Origin: Rhizobium sp. BK316
GTDB taxonomy: Bacteria; Pseudomonadota; Alphaproteobacteria; Rhizobiales; Rhizobiaceae
DNA length: 64,000 nucleotides
Assembly (NCBI RefSeq): GCF_014193695.1
Contig: NZ_JACHZR010000001.1
Coordinates: 657,309-721,308, forward strand
Direction of reading: 5' to 3'
A program made the translations under genes and the position numbers. Shown piece after piece: positions 47,101-55,244 of this stretch. Position 1 is the first letter of the stretch. Every line of letters starts with the position of its first letter. The notes under the pieces were generated by a model. It worked only from the letters and a program-made list of their open reading frames with translations, did not search any database and was not told where the DNA came from.

Positions 47101-49669
47101 TGGTGCGCGGAATGATGCCGTTGATCAGCGACAGGGTCGGTGCGACGAACAGACTGAAGATCAGCAGGATCTGCCAGATGAGCGCGCCGAGCGGGTCCAT
47201 CCAGTACCAGCCGAGCACGGATGCCAGGAACCAGGCGATCGGCGTCAGCGAGCGGCGCAGGTTGTCGAACATCTTCCAGCAGCCGAGCGCAGTGACGCCG
47301 CGACGGTCATCGAAAATGTAGGGGAGAAGCTGCCAGTCACCGCGCGCCCAGCGATGCTGACGCGAGACTTCGACTTCGTAGCGGATCGGGAAATCCTCGA
47401 CCAGCTCGCAATCCGTGACCAGCGCGCAGCGCGCCATCGAGCCTTCGAGCAGGTCGTGGCTCAGAACCGAATTTTCCTTGATCCGGCCCTTCAGCGAAGC
47501 TTCGAAGGCATCGACATGGTAGAGGCCCTTGCCGGTGAACGTGCCTTCGCCGGTAATGTCCTGATAGACATCGGAGACGGCGAAGACGTAAGGGTCTAGA
47601 CCGCGGTTGACCGAGAAGACGCGCTGGAAGGTCGATGCGTCCTTACCTGTCGTCAGCGACGGCGTCACACGGGGCTGAAGTACGCCGTAGCCATCGACGA
47701 CGCGCTGTTTCTGGGCATCGAAGACCGGGCGGTTGATCGGATGATGCAGCTTGCCGACGAGCTTGGTCACGGTGTCGCGGACGACGCGCGTGTCGCTGTC
47801 CAGCGTCATGACATATTTGACGTCCTGCGGCACTACGTTGGCGCCGGGCAGGAAGCTCGTGTTGGACTCGCCGCGCAGCAGCATGTTGAGTTCGTGCAGC
47901 TTGCCGCGCTTGCGCTCCCAGCCCATCCAGGCGCCTTCGGCCGGGTTGTATTGCCGGCGGCGATGCAGGAGATAGAAGCGCTGCTTGCCATCCTCGGCAT
48001 AGCGTGCCTCCAGATCTGCGACCTGGCTCAGCGCATAATCGAGGACTTCAAGATCGCGGGCGTTTTGCTCCTCCTGGGCATCCGGCCAGTCGCTCAAAAG
48101 CGCGTAATAGATTTCGCCGCGCGCATTGGCGAGGTAGTGGACTTCGAGGTTGCGGACGAGCTCATCGACATGTTCGCGCTTGCCGATCAGGCAGGGAATG
48201 GTGACGAGCGTACGGGCTTCCGCCGGCAGACCCTTCTTGAATTCGTAGCCAACCAGCCGGTCGGGCGTGATGAAGAAGGTGGCAAAGAAATTGAAAAGAC
48301 CGGTCGCACCTTCGGACGCCGGAAGCGCGAACATCAGCAACAGCACGATCGTCGCAAAAAGCGGCATGCCGGCATCGACGAAAACCCAGTCGACCACGAT
48401 CAGCGCCAGCAACGTCAGGAGCAGCACTGGCATGGCGATCGCCAGCCAGTTCAGCTTGCGGATCGCGCGCATGAACCGCAGACCGAGCGTCGGCCGGAAG
48501 CCGATTTCCGTTTCGAGCGCCGGGCGACCATTGCCGACGAAGTAATAGCCGACATTGCCGGCTGACGCGGCGAGATCCAGGCTGCCTGCCTTCGCGCGGT
48601 CGGCCAGACGAACGGCCGCCTCGGCGATATCCATCTCCGTCTTGTCAGAGCGCTTGGCGAGCTTTTCAATCTGACGGCGATAGCTGTTGCGGGAGCCGGA
48701 ATCGAGCTCGGCATAATCCGTCTGCTGCCAGAGCAGCTTGTCGATCGTGCTGACCTCTTCGACCCATTCGGACCAGTCGGTATCGTTGATCTCGCGAAGG
48801 CTCTTGATGATGCTGCCCATCAGCGCATTGGCCGCGCCAAGACGGGCCTGCTCCGCCGACATCACGGCTTCCGCATCGGTCCCCCTTGCGGAAAGCTTGC
48901 TTTCGAGCCAGTTCAGCGCGGCTTCGGTCGGCTCCAGGGCATTGCGAAGGCGATAATGCAACTGAGTGACGAATGTCGTGTCATCGAGATTGGCAGTCAG
49001 CGTCTCCAGGAATCCGGCGGATTCGGCATCGCCGAGCGTGATCGCCTGAGTGGCTGCCGCATTGGCGCTCGTCCGCATCTCGCGGCTCTTGTCGATCTGC
49101 GACGCCACTCGGCGAAGATTGTCAATCAGCACGTAGCGGACAAGCGAAGGCAGCGCCCAGAGTTCGCCGATGCGCAGCGTCTCCTTGTCCTGGAAACCTT
49201 CCGTGACAGCCGCCATGCCGGCATTGCTGATATTGCTGTGTGCATGCGCCATGTAGAGCCAGGCGAGCGCCAGCGTGCGCGGCACCTCCGTCCCGTCAAG
49301 TTTGATCTTGCGCAGCTCGCGATAAAATTTTTTCGGAAAGTCGCGACGGACTTCCTGGATCGCTTCCTCGACAATATAATGGTTGTCGAGCAGCCATTCG
49401 GTGGCCGGCGTGATGCTCTCGCCGGCATCGACATCTGCAGCGGCGGCGCGATAGACCCTCAGGATCTCGGCCTCGTTCTCCCGGTGCCGCTGGAAGAAAT
49501 CGAAGTTCGTGAAGCTTGTAACATCAAGCGTACGGCTCTCCGCAAACTGCGCGGCCCGCACCCTCAGCTGGTCGTTCGACAGCAGGGGCGCGCGGATGCC
49601 GAAATCGGGATCCGCGGACGATGCTTGAACATGCGCGCTCGAAGCACCCACAATATTTTGAGAGGTCAT
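41174..49669 (-). CDS. ndvB: cyclic beta-1,2-glucan synthase
   Basis: An inner-membrane enzyme of 2831 residues that starts, elongates and cyclises osmoregulated periplasmic glucans from UDP-glucose. Rhizobial mutants lacking it are defective in nodule invasion, motility and growth at low osmolarity. The order is: a cytoplasmic N-terminus; paired membrane helices at about 400-455; the GT84 transferase region with MTLDSDT near residue 625 and QHRWARGDW near 772; further membrane helices between about 810 and 980; a long linker; and a C-terminal GH94 phosphorylase-like domain that sets ring size. The length equals that of known NdvB/ChvB. Start at 49669. The exporter gene ndvA is not in the window. 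Confidence 0.96.
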   Translation of the reverse strand: MTSQNIVGASSAHVQASSADPDFGIRAPLLSNDQLRVRAAQFAESRTLDVTSFTNFDFFQRHRENEAEILRVYRAAAADVDAGESITPATEWLLDNHYIVEEAIQEVRRDFPKKFYRELRKIKLDGTEVPRTLALAWLYMAHAHSNISNAGMAAVTEGFQDKETLRIGELWALPSLVRYVLIDNLRRVASQIDKSREMRTSANAAATQAITLGDAESAGFLETLTANLDDTTFVTQLHYRLRNALEPTEAALNWLESKLSARGTDAEAVMSAEQARLGAANALMGSIIKSLREINDTDWSEWVEEVSTIDKLLWQQTDYAELDSGSRNSYRRQIEKLAKRSDKTEMDIAEAAVRLADRAKAGSLDLAASAGNVGYYFVGNGRPALETEIGFRPTLGLRFMRAIRKLNWLAIAMPVLLLTLLALIVVDWVFVDAGMPLFATIVLLLMFALPASEGATGLFNFFATFFITPDRLVGYEFKKGLPAEARTLVTIPCLIGKREHVDELVRNLEVHYLANARGEIYYALLSDWPDAQEEQNARDLEVLDYALSQVADLEARYAEDGKQRFYLLHRRRQYNPAEGAWMGWERKRGKLHELNMLLRGESNTSFLPGANVVPQDVKYVMTLDSDTRVVRDTVTKLVGKLHHPINRPVFDAQKQRVVDGYGVLQPRVTPSLTTGKDASTFQRVFSVNRGLDPYVFAVSDVYQDITGEGTFTGKGLYHVDAFEASLKGRIKENSVLSHDLLEGSMARCALVTDCELVEDFPIRYEVEVSRQHRWARGDWQLLPYIFDDRRGVTALGCWKMFDNLRRSLTPIAWFLASVLGWYWMDPLGALIWQILLIFSLFVAPTLSLINGIIPRTSDIILQAHLHTVWKDIENANAQVAMRIVFIADIACVMADAIIRSLYRLFVSRKLMLQWRTAASAQAMAQTTILGHYKVMWRAPVLAILALIFTVSSGDSAWMVGLPFVILWVLSPAIAWTVSQTAETEDRLDVPDNVRNELRKIARRTWRYFDHFVVPGQHYLPPDNVQQTPHAVVAMRTSPTNIGVYLLSVISARRFGWISFEDAVKRIEQTIETVDRLEKYRGHLFNWYHTDTLKPLGRRYVSSVDSGNFAGHLIAVSSACRLWAKSPLSHIHTDLDGIGDVAAILREVLAELGQDNKSARPLHDRLDGRIADLEAAVATGKREKEFSSGLIERFAGQAREIRELAGSLDREVKTAQSDEVVHWAEKLVETCELHQADKAFDHSQVDAISERLCRVGNRAREIAFDMDFSFLYRPERRLLSIGFRVETEEVDAACYDLLASEARLTSLFSVAKGDLPTEHWYKLGRHVVPVGSRGALVSWSGSMFEYLMPPLVMQERSGGILNQTNNLIVLEQMNYARKLGTPWGISEAAFNARDHQMNYQYSNFGVPTLGLKRGLGQNAVIAPYASLLASQYHPVAALENLNRLRAVGALGMYGFHDAVDFTASRVPEGKQCAVVYNYYAHHHGMSIAAVANVAFDGMLRELFHADPVIESAELLLQEKAPRDIPVMASKHETDAPATIQGDLMRPEVRRLEDPASRERELLLLSNGRYSTMLTATGSGYSRWKNLSINRWRADPTEDRWGSFVFLRDTASNEWWSATAEPRSIANEHVRVSFSDDKAEFIKTVGELTSEMEVFVASNYDAEGRRLTITNTGTEDRVIEVTSYMEPVATLDIVDTGHPVFARMFLKTEIANRGDAIFVERQKRGLTDPDVAIAQLIVDTSGEDGPTQYETDRMRFLGRGRTLTEAAAFDAGAELSGTDGFTMDTCVSLRRTLRVPAGEKVSVTFWTIAGADRAELEAALEHYRQPESFAQGLVQAWTRTQSQLRQIGVNSKEAAAYQRFARYIIYPDMALRADSKAVREGLKSQSVLWGATLSGDAPLMTLRITDELGTDLVKELLRAQGLLQSRGVEVDLVIFNERAGEAAAEMQRTIDQLCDAARHASEVAGIQRNIYVLRKDLTTPEAYDAIIAASRVVLRGRDGSLIDQLQKARSVSGSPALLGQWGDSTLVPRMDRSIGAPAPAEGGDLAFWNGYGGFAAEGSEYVMRLSGGEQTPHPWVNIIANESFGFHVSAEGAAFTWSQNSRDHQLTPWTNDMVANRPGEAFYLRDLDRGSVIVPYASLAQRSDTRFEARHGLGYSVFSTVQDEIALEVTQTLHMEKSVKLTQLRIRNGAGEARKLRLYGYAEWILGNNPTKSKPFIISSFDRDSGAIFASNPFSVNFGTRVAAFAASEMPSSVSTSRREFIGRHGTIQQPRTVSAGSRLSNAMDLDGDPAAAMAFDLTIEPGEVRDICFYMGDGASQEEASALIAEIRSVSFEDVLGQTRDFWKSFTGRTRVSTPDQRLDFMVNNWLPYQTYGCRIMARTAFYQSSGAWNLRDQLQDSLAFLLHSPEIARKQILNTGRRQFPEGDFQHWWLADSGAGVRTNISDDPVWLAYAVDQYCTATGDAAIMDEMLPFVEGAQLSPGQYDAFLQPRVSDETASLYEHAALGLDLAIKRTGVNGLPLMMSGDWCDKMDRVGMAGRGESVWLGWFLAGALRRFIAYAETRGDTQRVGRWSDHLAKLKNAIETAGWDGEYYRRGYYDNGAPLGSSQSEEDKIDSIAQSWSVLSGEGNPERSEMAMKAVLDKLVDEEGKFIRLLTPPFVKPVNDPGVIKAYPPGVRENGGQYTHAATWAVLALARMGRGEDAWRAFEMLNPINHSLDKSSADVYRIEPYVIAGDVYGEGDLKGRGGWSWYTGSAGWFYRVAIEGILGIRSENGRLHIKPVLPAGWDGFSAELELPSGKYQVSVSKVDAGRCSVTINGIALDDLNEGYLIAAK

Positions 49670-49819
49670 AGTGTTTTCTCTTCTACTGGGTTCGTGTCCA
49701 ACGAATGCATTCTTGCGGAACTGGATGCGAGCAGGAGCACGAGCGTTTCGAATTAGGCATCTTCATCGCTTTTGAAAGGGAGTTTACATTCAAACTGGGA
49801 TTGTTCGAAATGGCGGATA

Positions 49820-49837
49820 GTGGTCAATAGCGACCAC
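49820..49837. promoter_or_regulatory. inverted repeat upstream of ndvB
   Basis: GTGGTC-n6-GACCAC, perfect arms, about 150 bases before the ndvB start. It has the form of a dimeric regulator site. It could also be a short leader hairpin. Confidence 0.35.
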
Positions 49838-49985
49838 AAAATGAACGGGCGATTAATCGGGTTCCCCATCGGCGAAAATGACCCCACCGGGGAGCAGCAA
49901 CCGACCGCGAAGACGGATTCCTCGCCCAATAAGTGGCGGCCCCTCCATCCAATTTATCGTGTCAAGACGATCTTTATAACGAGAT

Positions 49986-50022
49986 CGACCAGGCGAAGCC
50001 GTAAGCCGGCTTCGCCTGGTCG
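49986..50022. repeat. perfect 16-base stem-loop
   Basis: CGACCAGGCGAAGCCG, five bases TAAGC, then CGGCTTCGCCTGGTCG. This is the longest perfect inverted repeat I saw in the window. It is 45 bases beyond the stop of the flavohemoglobin-type relic on the minus strand, where a terminator would sit, but no T-run follows on either strand. Confidence 0.75.
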
Positions 50023-50066
50023 CGAATCTGAAGATGTGTGGAATTTAACTGGCTGAGCAGACAGCT

Positions 50067-50219
50067 TTAGGCGGCCAGCGCCTCATCGGTTGGTCCGAAG
50101 AATTCGTAATGGATGCGATCGCGGGAAACGCCAAGGCTTAGTAGATCACCAACGATTGCCCGCACGAATGGCTTCGAACCGCAGATATAGAAATCTGCCG
50201 TCTCAAGAGGCGACAGCCG
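50067..50219 (-). pseudogene. relic of a flavohemoglobin-type NAD(P)H reductase (last ~50 residues)
   Basis: The minus strand reads RLSPLETADFYICGSKPFVR, then AIVGDLLSLGVSRDRIHYEF, then FGPTDEALAA and a stop. This is the end of a ferredoxin-reductase-type NAD domain. ADFYICGSKPFV and RIHYEFFGP are the signature ending of flavohemoglobins (Hmp). The haem and FAD domains are absent, and upstream sequence does not continue in frame with any known part. It is a remnant left between ndvB and the rhamnoside locus. Confidence 0.8.
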
Positions 50220-50335
50220 CTTTTGTCGGCGTTTTCGACCAGTATAGCGTTGCCGATATGATAGAATGGAAAGATGTATTCAGGGCATTCTTTGCCGCCG
50301 CATGATCTGCGGATTTCCAGAAGGCCACATGCCCT

Positions 50336-51355
50336 TCAGGTGCTTCCGCGCAATTCGACATGCGGCTCGATCAGCAAATGCCGCGCTTCCTCACGGCCAT
50401 CAATCCTGCCGAGCAGTATTTCGGCTGCGGTTCTGCCCAACTCCGCAGCGTTCTGGTCCACGCTGGTCAGGCCGACAAGCGGCATGGCGGCCATCGGCGA
50501 ATTGTCGTAACCGATAATCGCAAGATTTTCCGGAACCCTTATGCCGCTCATGCGCGCGGCGTTGATCAGCGGCACGGCATCAAGATCGGACCAGACGAAA
50601 ACTGCACGGGGACGATCTCGCAAGGACAGGAAGTCATCGATCGCGGCGCGACGATCAGTCCCTACCAAAGGCAACCGGATAATGCGCCCCTCAAGACCCG
50701 CCGCCTTCATGCCGTCAAGATAGCCCCACTCGCGCTGGAGGGTGACAATGGTCGGCGGTGAATCGGCAAGCTCATAACCAAGCATCGCGATGTCAGTGTA
50801 GCCGCATCGCAATGCGGCTTCCACTGCCAGAGTGGCGCCCTGACGATCATCAGAATTGACGGTGTCGTAGGTCTGGGCATGCGGCTCATGATGGGCGATC
50901 ACTACGATCGGGATTTGACGCGCATAACGCTCCAGCACCCTGCCCGATATCCTCGGAGCAATGATCAGCACACCATCCATCCGGTTGTCGATCATCGATT
51001 CGATCATCGATGCTTCGATCGGGCTCGTGGAGCGGCCGATCCCGATCAGCGCCTTGAAGCCATTCTCCGCCAACGTTGCGTTGGCCTCCTCGATGACACC
51101 CGCCAGGAATGGGTTCGACAATTCGACCACCAGCACGCCCACCGTCCGCGTGCGGCCGCGCATGGCGCGCGCTGCGACAGAAGGCCGATAATTCAGCTTT
51201 TCGATCGAGGTCTCGACCTTCGTTCTCAAGACGTCGCTGACGCCGTAAGCGTTGCGCAAAACTTTCGACACCGCGGCGACGGAGACGCCGGCATCCCGCG
51301 CCACATCACGGATCGTGACCCTATCCCTCATCGCGTTAACGGTCTGATTTTTCAT
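50336..51355 (-). CDS. LacI-family transcriptional regulator
   Basis: 339 residues from MKNQTVNAMRDRV. An N-terminal helix-turn-helix (VTIRDVARDAGVSVAAVSKV), the hinge NYRPSVAARAMRG, then a periplasmic-binding-protein fold with VGVLVVELSNPF, AIIGYDNSPMAAM and LTSVDQNAAELG. It is divergent from the alpha-L-rhamnosidase and sugar transporter genes and almost certainly represses them in the absence of a rhamnoside-derived inducer. The gap contains TTGC-n3-GCAA at 51407-51417, a small palindrome that might be its operator. Confidence 0.92.
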   Translation of the reverse strand: MKNQTVNAMRDRVTIRDVARDAGVSVAAVSKVLRNAYGVSDVLRTKVETSIEKLNYRPSVAARAMRGRTRTVGVLVVELSNPFLAGVIEEANATLAENGFKALIGIGRSTSPIEASMIESMIDNRMDGVLIIAPRISGRVLERYARQIPIVVIAHHEPHAQTYDTVNSDDRQGATLAVEAALRCGYTDIAMLGYELADSPPTIVTLQREWGYLDGMKAAGLEGRIIRLPLVGTDRRAAIDDFLSLRDRPRAVFVWSDLDAVPLINAARMSGIRVPENLAIIGYDNSPMAAMPLVGLTSVDQNAAELGRTAAEILLGRIDGREEARHLLIEPHVELRGST

Positions 51356-51497
51356 TCCAAATTGCCTCACTTTCAGGTGTCGTGAAAATTATAGGCACAA
51401 AACCTCTTGCGCGGCAATCGATAGTGTAGAATGATATACATAGAACGATACACACGGAGCAATCGCCGGAGGGATTGGTGATTGAGGGAGGTTCTCA

Positions 51498-53831
51498 ATG
51501 AAGACTGTTTCGGCCCACGGCATCGCCGGGGAAGACGGGCTTGCCGGTTCTGCTTTCCAGTTTACGGCATCGATGATCGGCCCGTCCTGCGACGGTGGCC
51601 AGGCGACGGCCGGCACCTTCGTGTCGCGTGAATTCACGCTCGAAGCGGTTCCGGCTGAAGCAACGCTGCGCATCTCGGCGCTCGGCCTCTACCGCGCCTT
51701 CATCAACGGAAAGCGCGTGGGGAGCGACCTCCTGACGCCCGGCTGGACCTGCTACGACGACCGTATCGCCTATCAGACCTATGATGTCGCAAAGCTCCTG
51801 CAACCCGGCGGCAATCGCATCGAGATCTGGCTGGGCGACGGCTGGTACCGCAGCCAGCTCATGTGGGCTTCCAATCCGATCATCAATTGCTGGGGCGACC
51901 GGACGGCGGCAATCGCAGAATTGCGCGCCGGCGGTGAAACACTTCTGAAGACGGATGACAGCTGGAAGAGCGGCTTCACCCCCCTTGTCCGCAACGGGAT
52001 CTATTATGGCGAGGATTACGACGCTCGCATCCGTCCACAGGATAGTCACGGCGTCGAGGTCCTCTCCTTCGACAAGGCTTTGCTCGTTCCGCATGAGACC
52101 GGCGCAGTCAAGGAACTGGCCGGTCTCTCTCCCATCGATCGCTGGATGGAGGCCGATGGCCGGATTGTCTATGATTTCGGACAGAATGCCGGCGCCTATA
52201 TCCGCCTGCGTCTCAAGGGTGTTGCCGGTGCACAGGTGCGCGTCGAACATTCCGAAGTGCTCGGCCCCGACCGCTTCTTCGATAACCGCAATTATCGCAG
52301 CGCGCGTGCCGAGCTGATCTATACGCTCTCTGGACAAGCCGAAGAGGAATACGCGCCTCTCTTCACCTTCATGGGCTTCCGCTATGCGCGCGTCACCCTG
52401 ACAGGCCAGGTTGAATTGATCGCGATCACTATGGTGCCGGTCACCTCGGTGCCAACAAGTGCCGGCGGCTTCACATCAGGTGTTGCGGCCGTCAACCGGC
52501 TCGTCGACAACACGATCTGGTCGCAGCGTTCCAATTTCATCGAAGTGCCGACGGATTGCCCACAGCGCGATGAACGCCTCGGCTGGACCGGCGATGCCCA
52601 GGTCTTTGCCGGCACGGCCTGCTGGCTTGCCGATAGCCAATCCTTTCTCAAGAAATATCTTCGTGATGTGATCCACGACCAGCGTGCCGATGGCGCAGTC
52701 CCGCATTTTTCACCTGATCCGACGCGGCTTCATCCGATCGACGGGCGTGGCGATTGGGCGGGTTCAACCGGCTGGGGTGATGCGATCACCATCATTCCCT
52801 GGCAGCTTTACCTGCATTACGGCGACAGCGCCGTATTGGAAGAATGCTTCCCTGCAATGCTTCGCTGGCTCGATTACCTCTGGGGCATCTCGGATGGGCC
52901 GATCATTCGTCCACCGGCAGTCTGGGGCGCGCATGGCTTCACCTTCGGCGATTGGCTCCAGCCGGTCGGGGATAACCGCAAGCCGCGCCCGACCGTGGCA
53001 GACGATTGCGCAGCAACCCTCTACCACTTTATTTCAACGCAGTTGACGGCAAAGATCGCTCGTATTCTTGGCGAAAACGTCGAGGCCGCACGGCTCGACA
53101 AGCGCGCTAACGAGATCAGGGCCGCGTTCAAGCACGAATTCTTCGCGCCCTCCGGCCGCATTGCGCATAACGACCAGACCTCATGGTCCCTGGCGTTCCT
53201 CTATGGCCTCGTTCCGCCGGAATATGAGCCGGCTGCCCGCGACTATTTCCGCAGGGTGGCGGAAGAGACCGATGACGTCATCGGCACAGGCTTCATCGGC
53301 ACCCCCGCCCTGCTGCCGGCACTGACCCGGCTCGGCATGCTGGACCTTGCCGAAAAGATGTTCCTCAACCGGAAGGTTCCCGGTTGGCTGTATCAGGTCG
53401 AGCGCGGCGCGACATCGATCTGGGAGCGATGGGATGCGCTCGCCGAGGACGGCACGATCTATGATCCCGATATGAACAGCTACAACCACTACGCTTATGG
53501 CGCGGTATGCCAATGGCTCTTCGAAGATGTTGCCGGCATCAAGCCGCTGGAAGACAAGCCGGGCTTCGAGGAAGTCGCCTTCGATCCCGCGATCCTGCCT
53601 GCTCTCTCGCCGGTTTCGGCCTGGCATGACACGCGCTTTGGCCGTATCGAAGCTGGATGGATCCTAGAGGCGAAGACCGTCACGTGCCGCCTGGTGCTGC
53701 CGGAGGGTGTGACTGCGCGTCTGCAAGGTAAGGACGACCGCAAGTCGCTGAAGGCAGACGGTACCCTGATCGAGCAGGGTGAGGAGACCAAGCTCGGTGC
53801 AGGAGAACATACGATTACGTTTTCTATCTGA
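51498..53831 (+). CDS. alpha-L-rhamnosidase, GH78
   Basis: Hydrolyses terminal alpha-L-rhamnose from glycosides, for example plant flavonoid rhamnosides or pectic fragments. 777 residues without a signal peptide, so it is cytoplasmic. An N-terminal beta-sandwich (ATLRISALGLYRAFINGKRV, WLGDGWYRSQ) is followed by the (alpha/alpha)6 barrel with the GH78 hallmark TDCPQRDERLGWTGDAQVF at residues 352-370, then GDWAGSTGWGDA and SIWERWDALAEDG, and a C-terminal beta domain. A strong ribosome site (GAGGGAGG) precedes the ATG. It is the first gene of the transporter operon, so import precedes hydrolysis inside the cell. Confidence 0.93.
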   Translation: MKTVSAHGIAGEDGLAGSAFQFTASMIGPSCDGGQATAGTFVSREFTLEAVPAEATLRISALGLYRAFINGKRVGSDLLTPGWTCYDDRIAYQTYDVAKLLQPGGNRIEIWLGDGWYRSQLMWASNPIINCWGDRTAAIAELRAGGETLLKTDDSWKSGFTPLVRNGIYYGEDYDARIRPQDSHGVEVLSFDKALLVPHETGAVKELAGLSPIDRWMEADGRIVYDFGQNAGAYIRLRLKGVAGAQVRVEHSEVLGPDRFFDNRNYRSARAELIYTLSGQAEEEYAPLFTFMGFRYARVTLTGQVELIAITMVPVTSVPTSAGGFTSGVAAVNRLVDNTIWSQRSNFIEVPTDCPQRDERLGWTGDAQVFAGTACWLADSQSFLKKYLRDVIHDQRADGAVPHFSPDPTRLHPIDGRGDWAGSTGWGDAITIIPWQLYLHYGDSAVLEECFPAMLRWLDYLWGISDGPIIRPPAVWGAHGFTFGDWLQPVGDNRKPRPTVADDCAATLYHFISTQLTAKIARILGENVEAARLDKRANEIRAAFKHEFFAPSGRIAHNDQTSWSLAFLYGLVPPEYEPAARDYFRRVAEETDDVIGTGFIGTPALLPALTRLGMLDLAEKMFLNRKVPGWLYQVERGATSIWERWDALAEDGTIYDPDMNSYNHYAYGAVCQWLFEDVAGIKPLEDKPGFEEVAFDPAILPALSPVSAWHDTRFGRIEAGWILEAKTVTCRLVLPEGVTARLQGKDDRKSLKADGTLIEQGEETKLGAGEHTITFSI

Positions 53832-53836
53832 TGCGG

Positions 53837-53865
53837 TTGCTCGCGGGTCTTTGATCCGCGGGCAA
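53837..53865 (+). promoter_or_regulatory. intercistronic stem-loop between rhamnosidase and binding-protein genes
   Basis: TTGCTCGCGG and CCGCGGGCAA pair with one T-G contact and a nine-base loop, in the 69-base gap after the rhamnosidase stop. It may protect the upstream message or attenuate transcription; no T-run follows. Confidence 0.55.
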
Positions 53866-53900
53866 ACAGCCCAACGCATTCCGGTCTTCAAGAGGAGGAA

Positions 53901-55181
53901 ATGACTATGCGAATGACGAAGTGCAGCATCCTTGCAGCCAGTATCATGGCTCTTGCCGCTGGAGTGGCGCATGCAGATGTGACCCTCAGCGTCCTGATCG
54001 ACACCAATCCAGAGACGATTGCCTCGTTCGATGCCGTTTCCAAAGCCTATATGGAAAAGCATCCCGACGTCACATTTGACGTCGAGCAGCGTGCCGGAGG
54101 CTCGGAGGGCGATAACATCATCAAGACCCGGCTCGCCACAGGCGAAATGGCCGATATCTTCCTATATAATGGCGGCTCCCTCTTCCAGGCTCTGAAGCCG
54201 CAGGAAACGATCGCAGATCTTTCCGATCTTCCATCGGAAGCCGGTATTCTCGACAGCTTCAAGAAGGTCGTCACCAGCCCGGACGGCCATGTTCGCGGCC
54301 TTCCATTTGGTCCCGCCATGGGCGGCGGCATCTTCTATAATAGAAAGATCTATGCCGATCTCGGGCTGACGCCGCCGAAGACATGGGCGGAATTCATGAG
54401 CAACAACGAGAAGATCAAGGCGGCCGGCAAGGTCGCCGTGGCGCAGACCTATGGCACGACCTGGACCTCGCAGCTCTTTGTGCTTGCCGACTTCTATAAC
54501 GTCCAGACCGAGGTTCCGAATTTCGCAGCCGACTATACTGCCAACAAGATCAAATATGCCACCACGCCTGCTGCGCTGCGCGGCTTCGAACATCTTGAGG
54601 AGGTCGCGAAGGGCGGCTTCCTCAACGCGGACTTCGGCGCGGCGACTTTTGACGACGGCATGCGCATGGTCGCCACAGGCGAAGCCGCGCACTATCCGAA
54701 CCTCACCTTCGGTATCGGCAACATCCAGCAGAATTTCCCTGACAACCTGAAGGATCTGGGCTTCTTCGCTCAGCCTGGAACGGACGCTGCCAAAAACGGC
54801 CTGACCGTCTGGATGCCCTCCGCGCTCTATGCTTCCGCAAAGTCCGAAAACCTCGAAGAGGCCAAGAAATTCCTCGATTTCGTCGGCTCCAAGGAAGCGT
54901 GCGACCTGATGGCGAAGGCCGTTCCCTCAGGTCCCTACCTGGTCAAGGGGTGCGAACTTCCCAAGGACATTCCGCCGGTTGTTTCCGACATGCTGCCCTA
55001 TTTCGATACTGAGGGACGCAACGGTCCGGCGCTCGAATTCCTCTCGCCCGTCAAGGGACCGGCGCTCGAGCAGATCACGGTCGAGGTCGGGACCGGTATA
55101 CGCTCCGCCAAGGATGCGGCTGCTCTCTACGATCAGGATGTCGAGAAGCAGGCCAAGCAACTTGGCCTGCCGAACTGGTAA
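53901..55181 (+). CDS. family 1 sugar-binding protein of the rhamnoside ABC transporter
   Basis: 426 residues with a Sec signal peptide (SILAASIMALAAGVAHA). The mature protein begins DVTLSVLIDTNPETIASFDA, followed by GEMADIFLYNGGSLFQAL and GLPFGPAMGGGIFYNRKIYA, the usual MalE/UgpB-like pattern. AAGAGGAGGAA gives an excellent ribosome site. The ligand is probably a rhamnose-containing oligosaccharide or glycoside, from the neighbouring GH78 gene. Confidence 0.92.
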   Translation: MTMRMTKCSILAASIMALAAGVAHADVTLSVLIDTNPETIASFDAVSKAYMEKHPDVTFDVEQRAGGSEGDNIIKTRLATGEMADIFLYNGGSLFQALKPQETIADLSDLPSEAGILDSFKKVVTSPDGHVRGLPFGPAMGGGIFYNRKIYADLGLTPPKTWAEFMSNNEKIKAAGKVAVAQTYGTTWTSQLFVLADFYNVQTEVPNFAADYTANKIKYATTPAALRGFEHLEEVAKGGFLNADFGAATFDDGMRMVATGEAAHYPNLTFGIGNIQQNFPDNLKDLGFFAQPGTDAAKNGLTVWMPSALYASAKSENLEEAKKFLDFVGSKEACDLMAKAVPSGPYLVKGCELPKDIPPVVSDMLPYFDTEGRNGPALEFLSPVKGPALEQITVEVGTGIRSAKDAAALYDQDVEKQAKQLGLPNW

Positions 55182-55194
55182 CCTTCCAGCCGAT

Positions 55195-55226
55195 CCCCCA
55201 CTCACCTCTTTGAGCCCGAGTGGGGG
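55195..55226 (+). promoter_or_regulatory. intercistronic stem-loop after the binding-protein gene
   Basis: CCCCCACTC and GAGTGGGGG form a perfect nine-base stem with a 14-base loop in the 63-base gap between binding-protein and permease genes. It is the same position as the stem-loops at 12318-12345 and 60685-60710, but the sequence is unrelated. Confidence 0.65.
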
Positions 55227-55244
55227 ACGCTTCGCGGTGTCCAT

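Larger units (their letters stand above)
49670..50066. other. ndvB leader and non-coding spacer
   Basis: No gene is supported. The part next to ndvB is A+T rich and should hold its promoter and leader. Two inverted repeats lie here, at 49820-49837 and 49986-50022. A plus-strand open frame at 49772-50056 has no motif or ribosome site. Confidence 0.55.
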
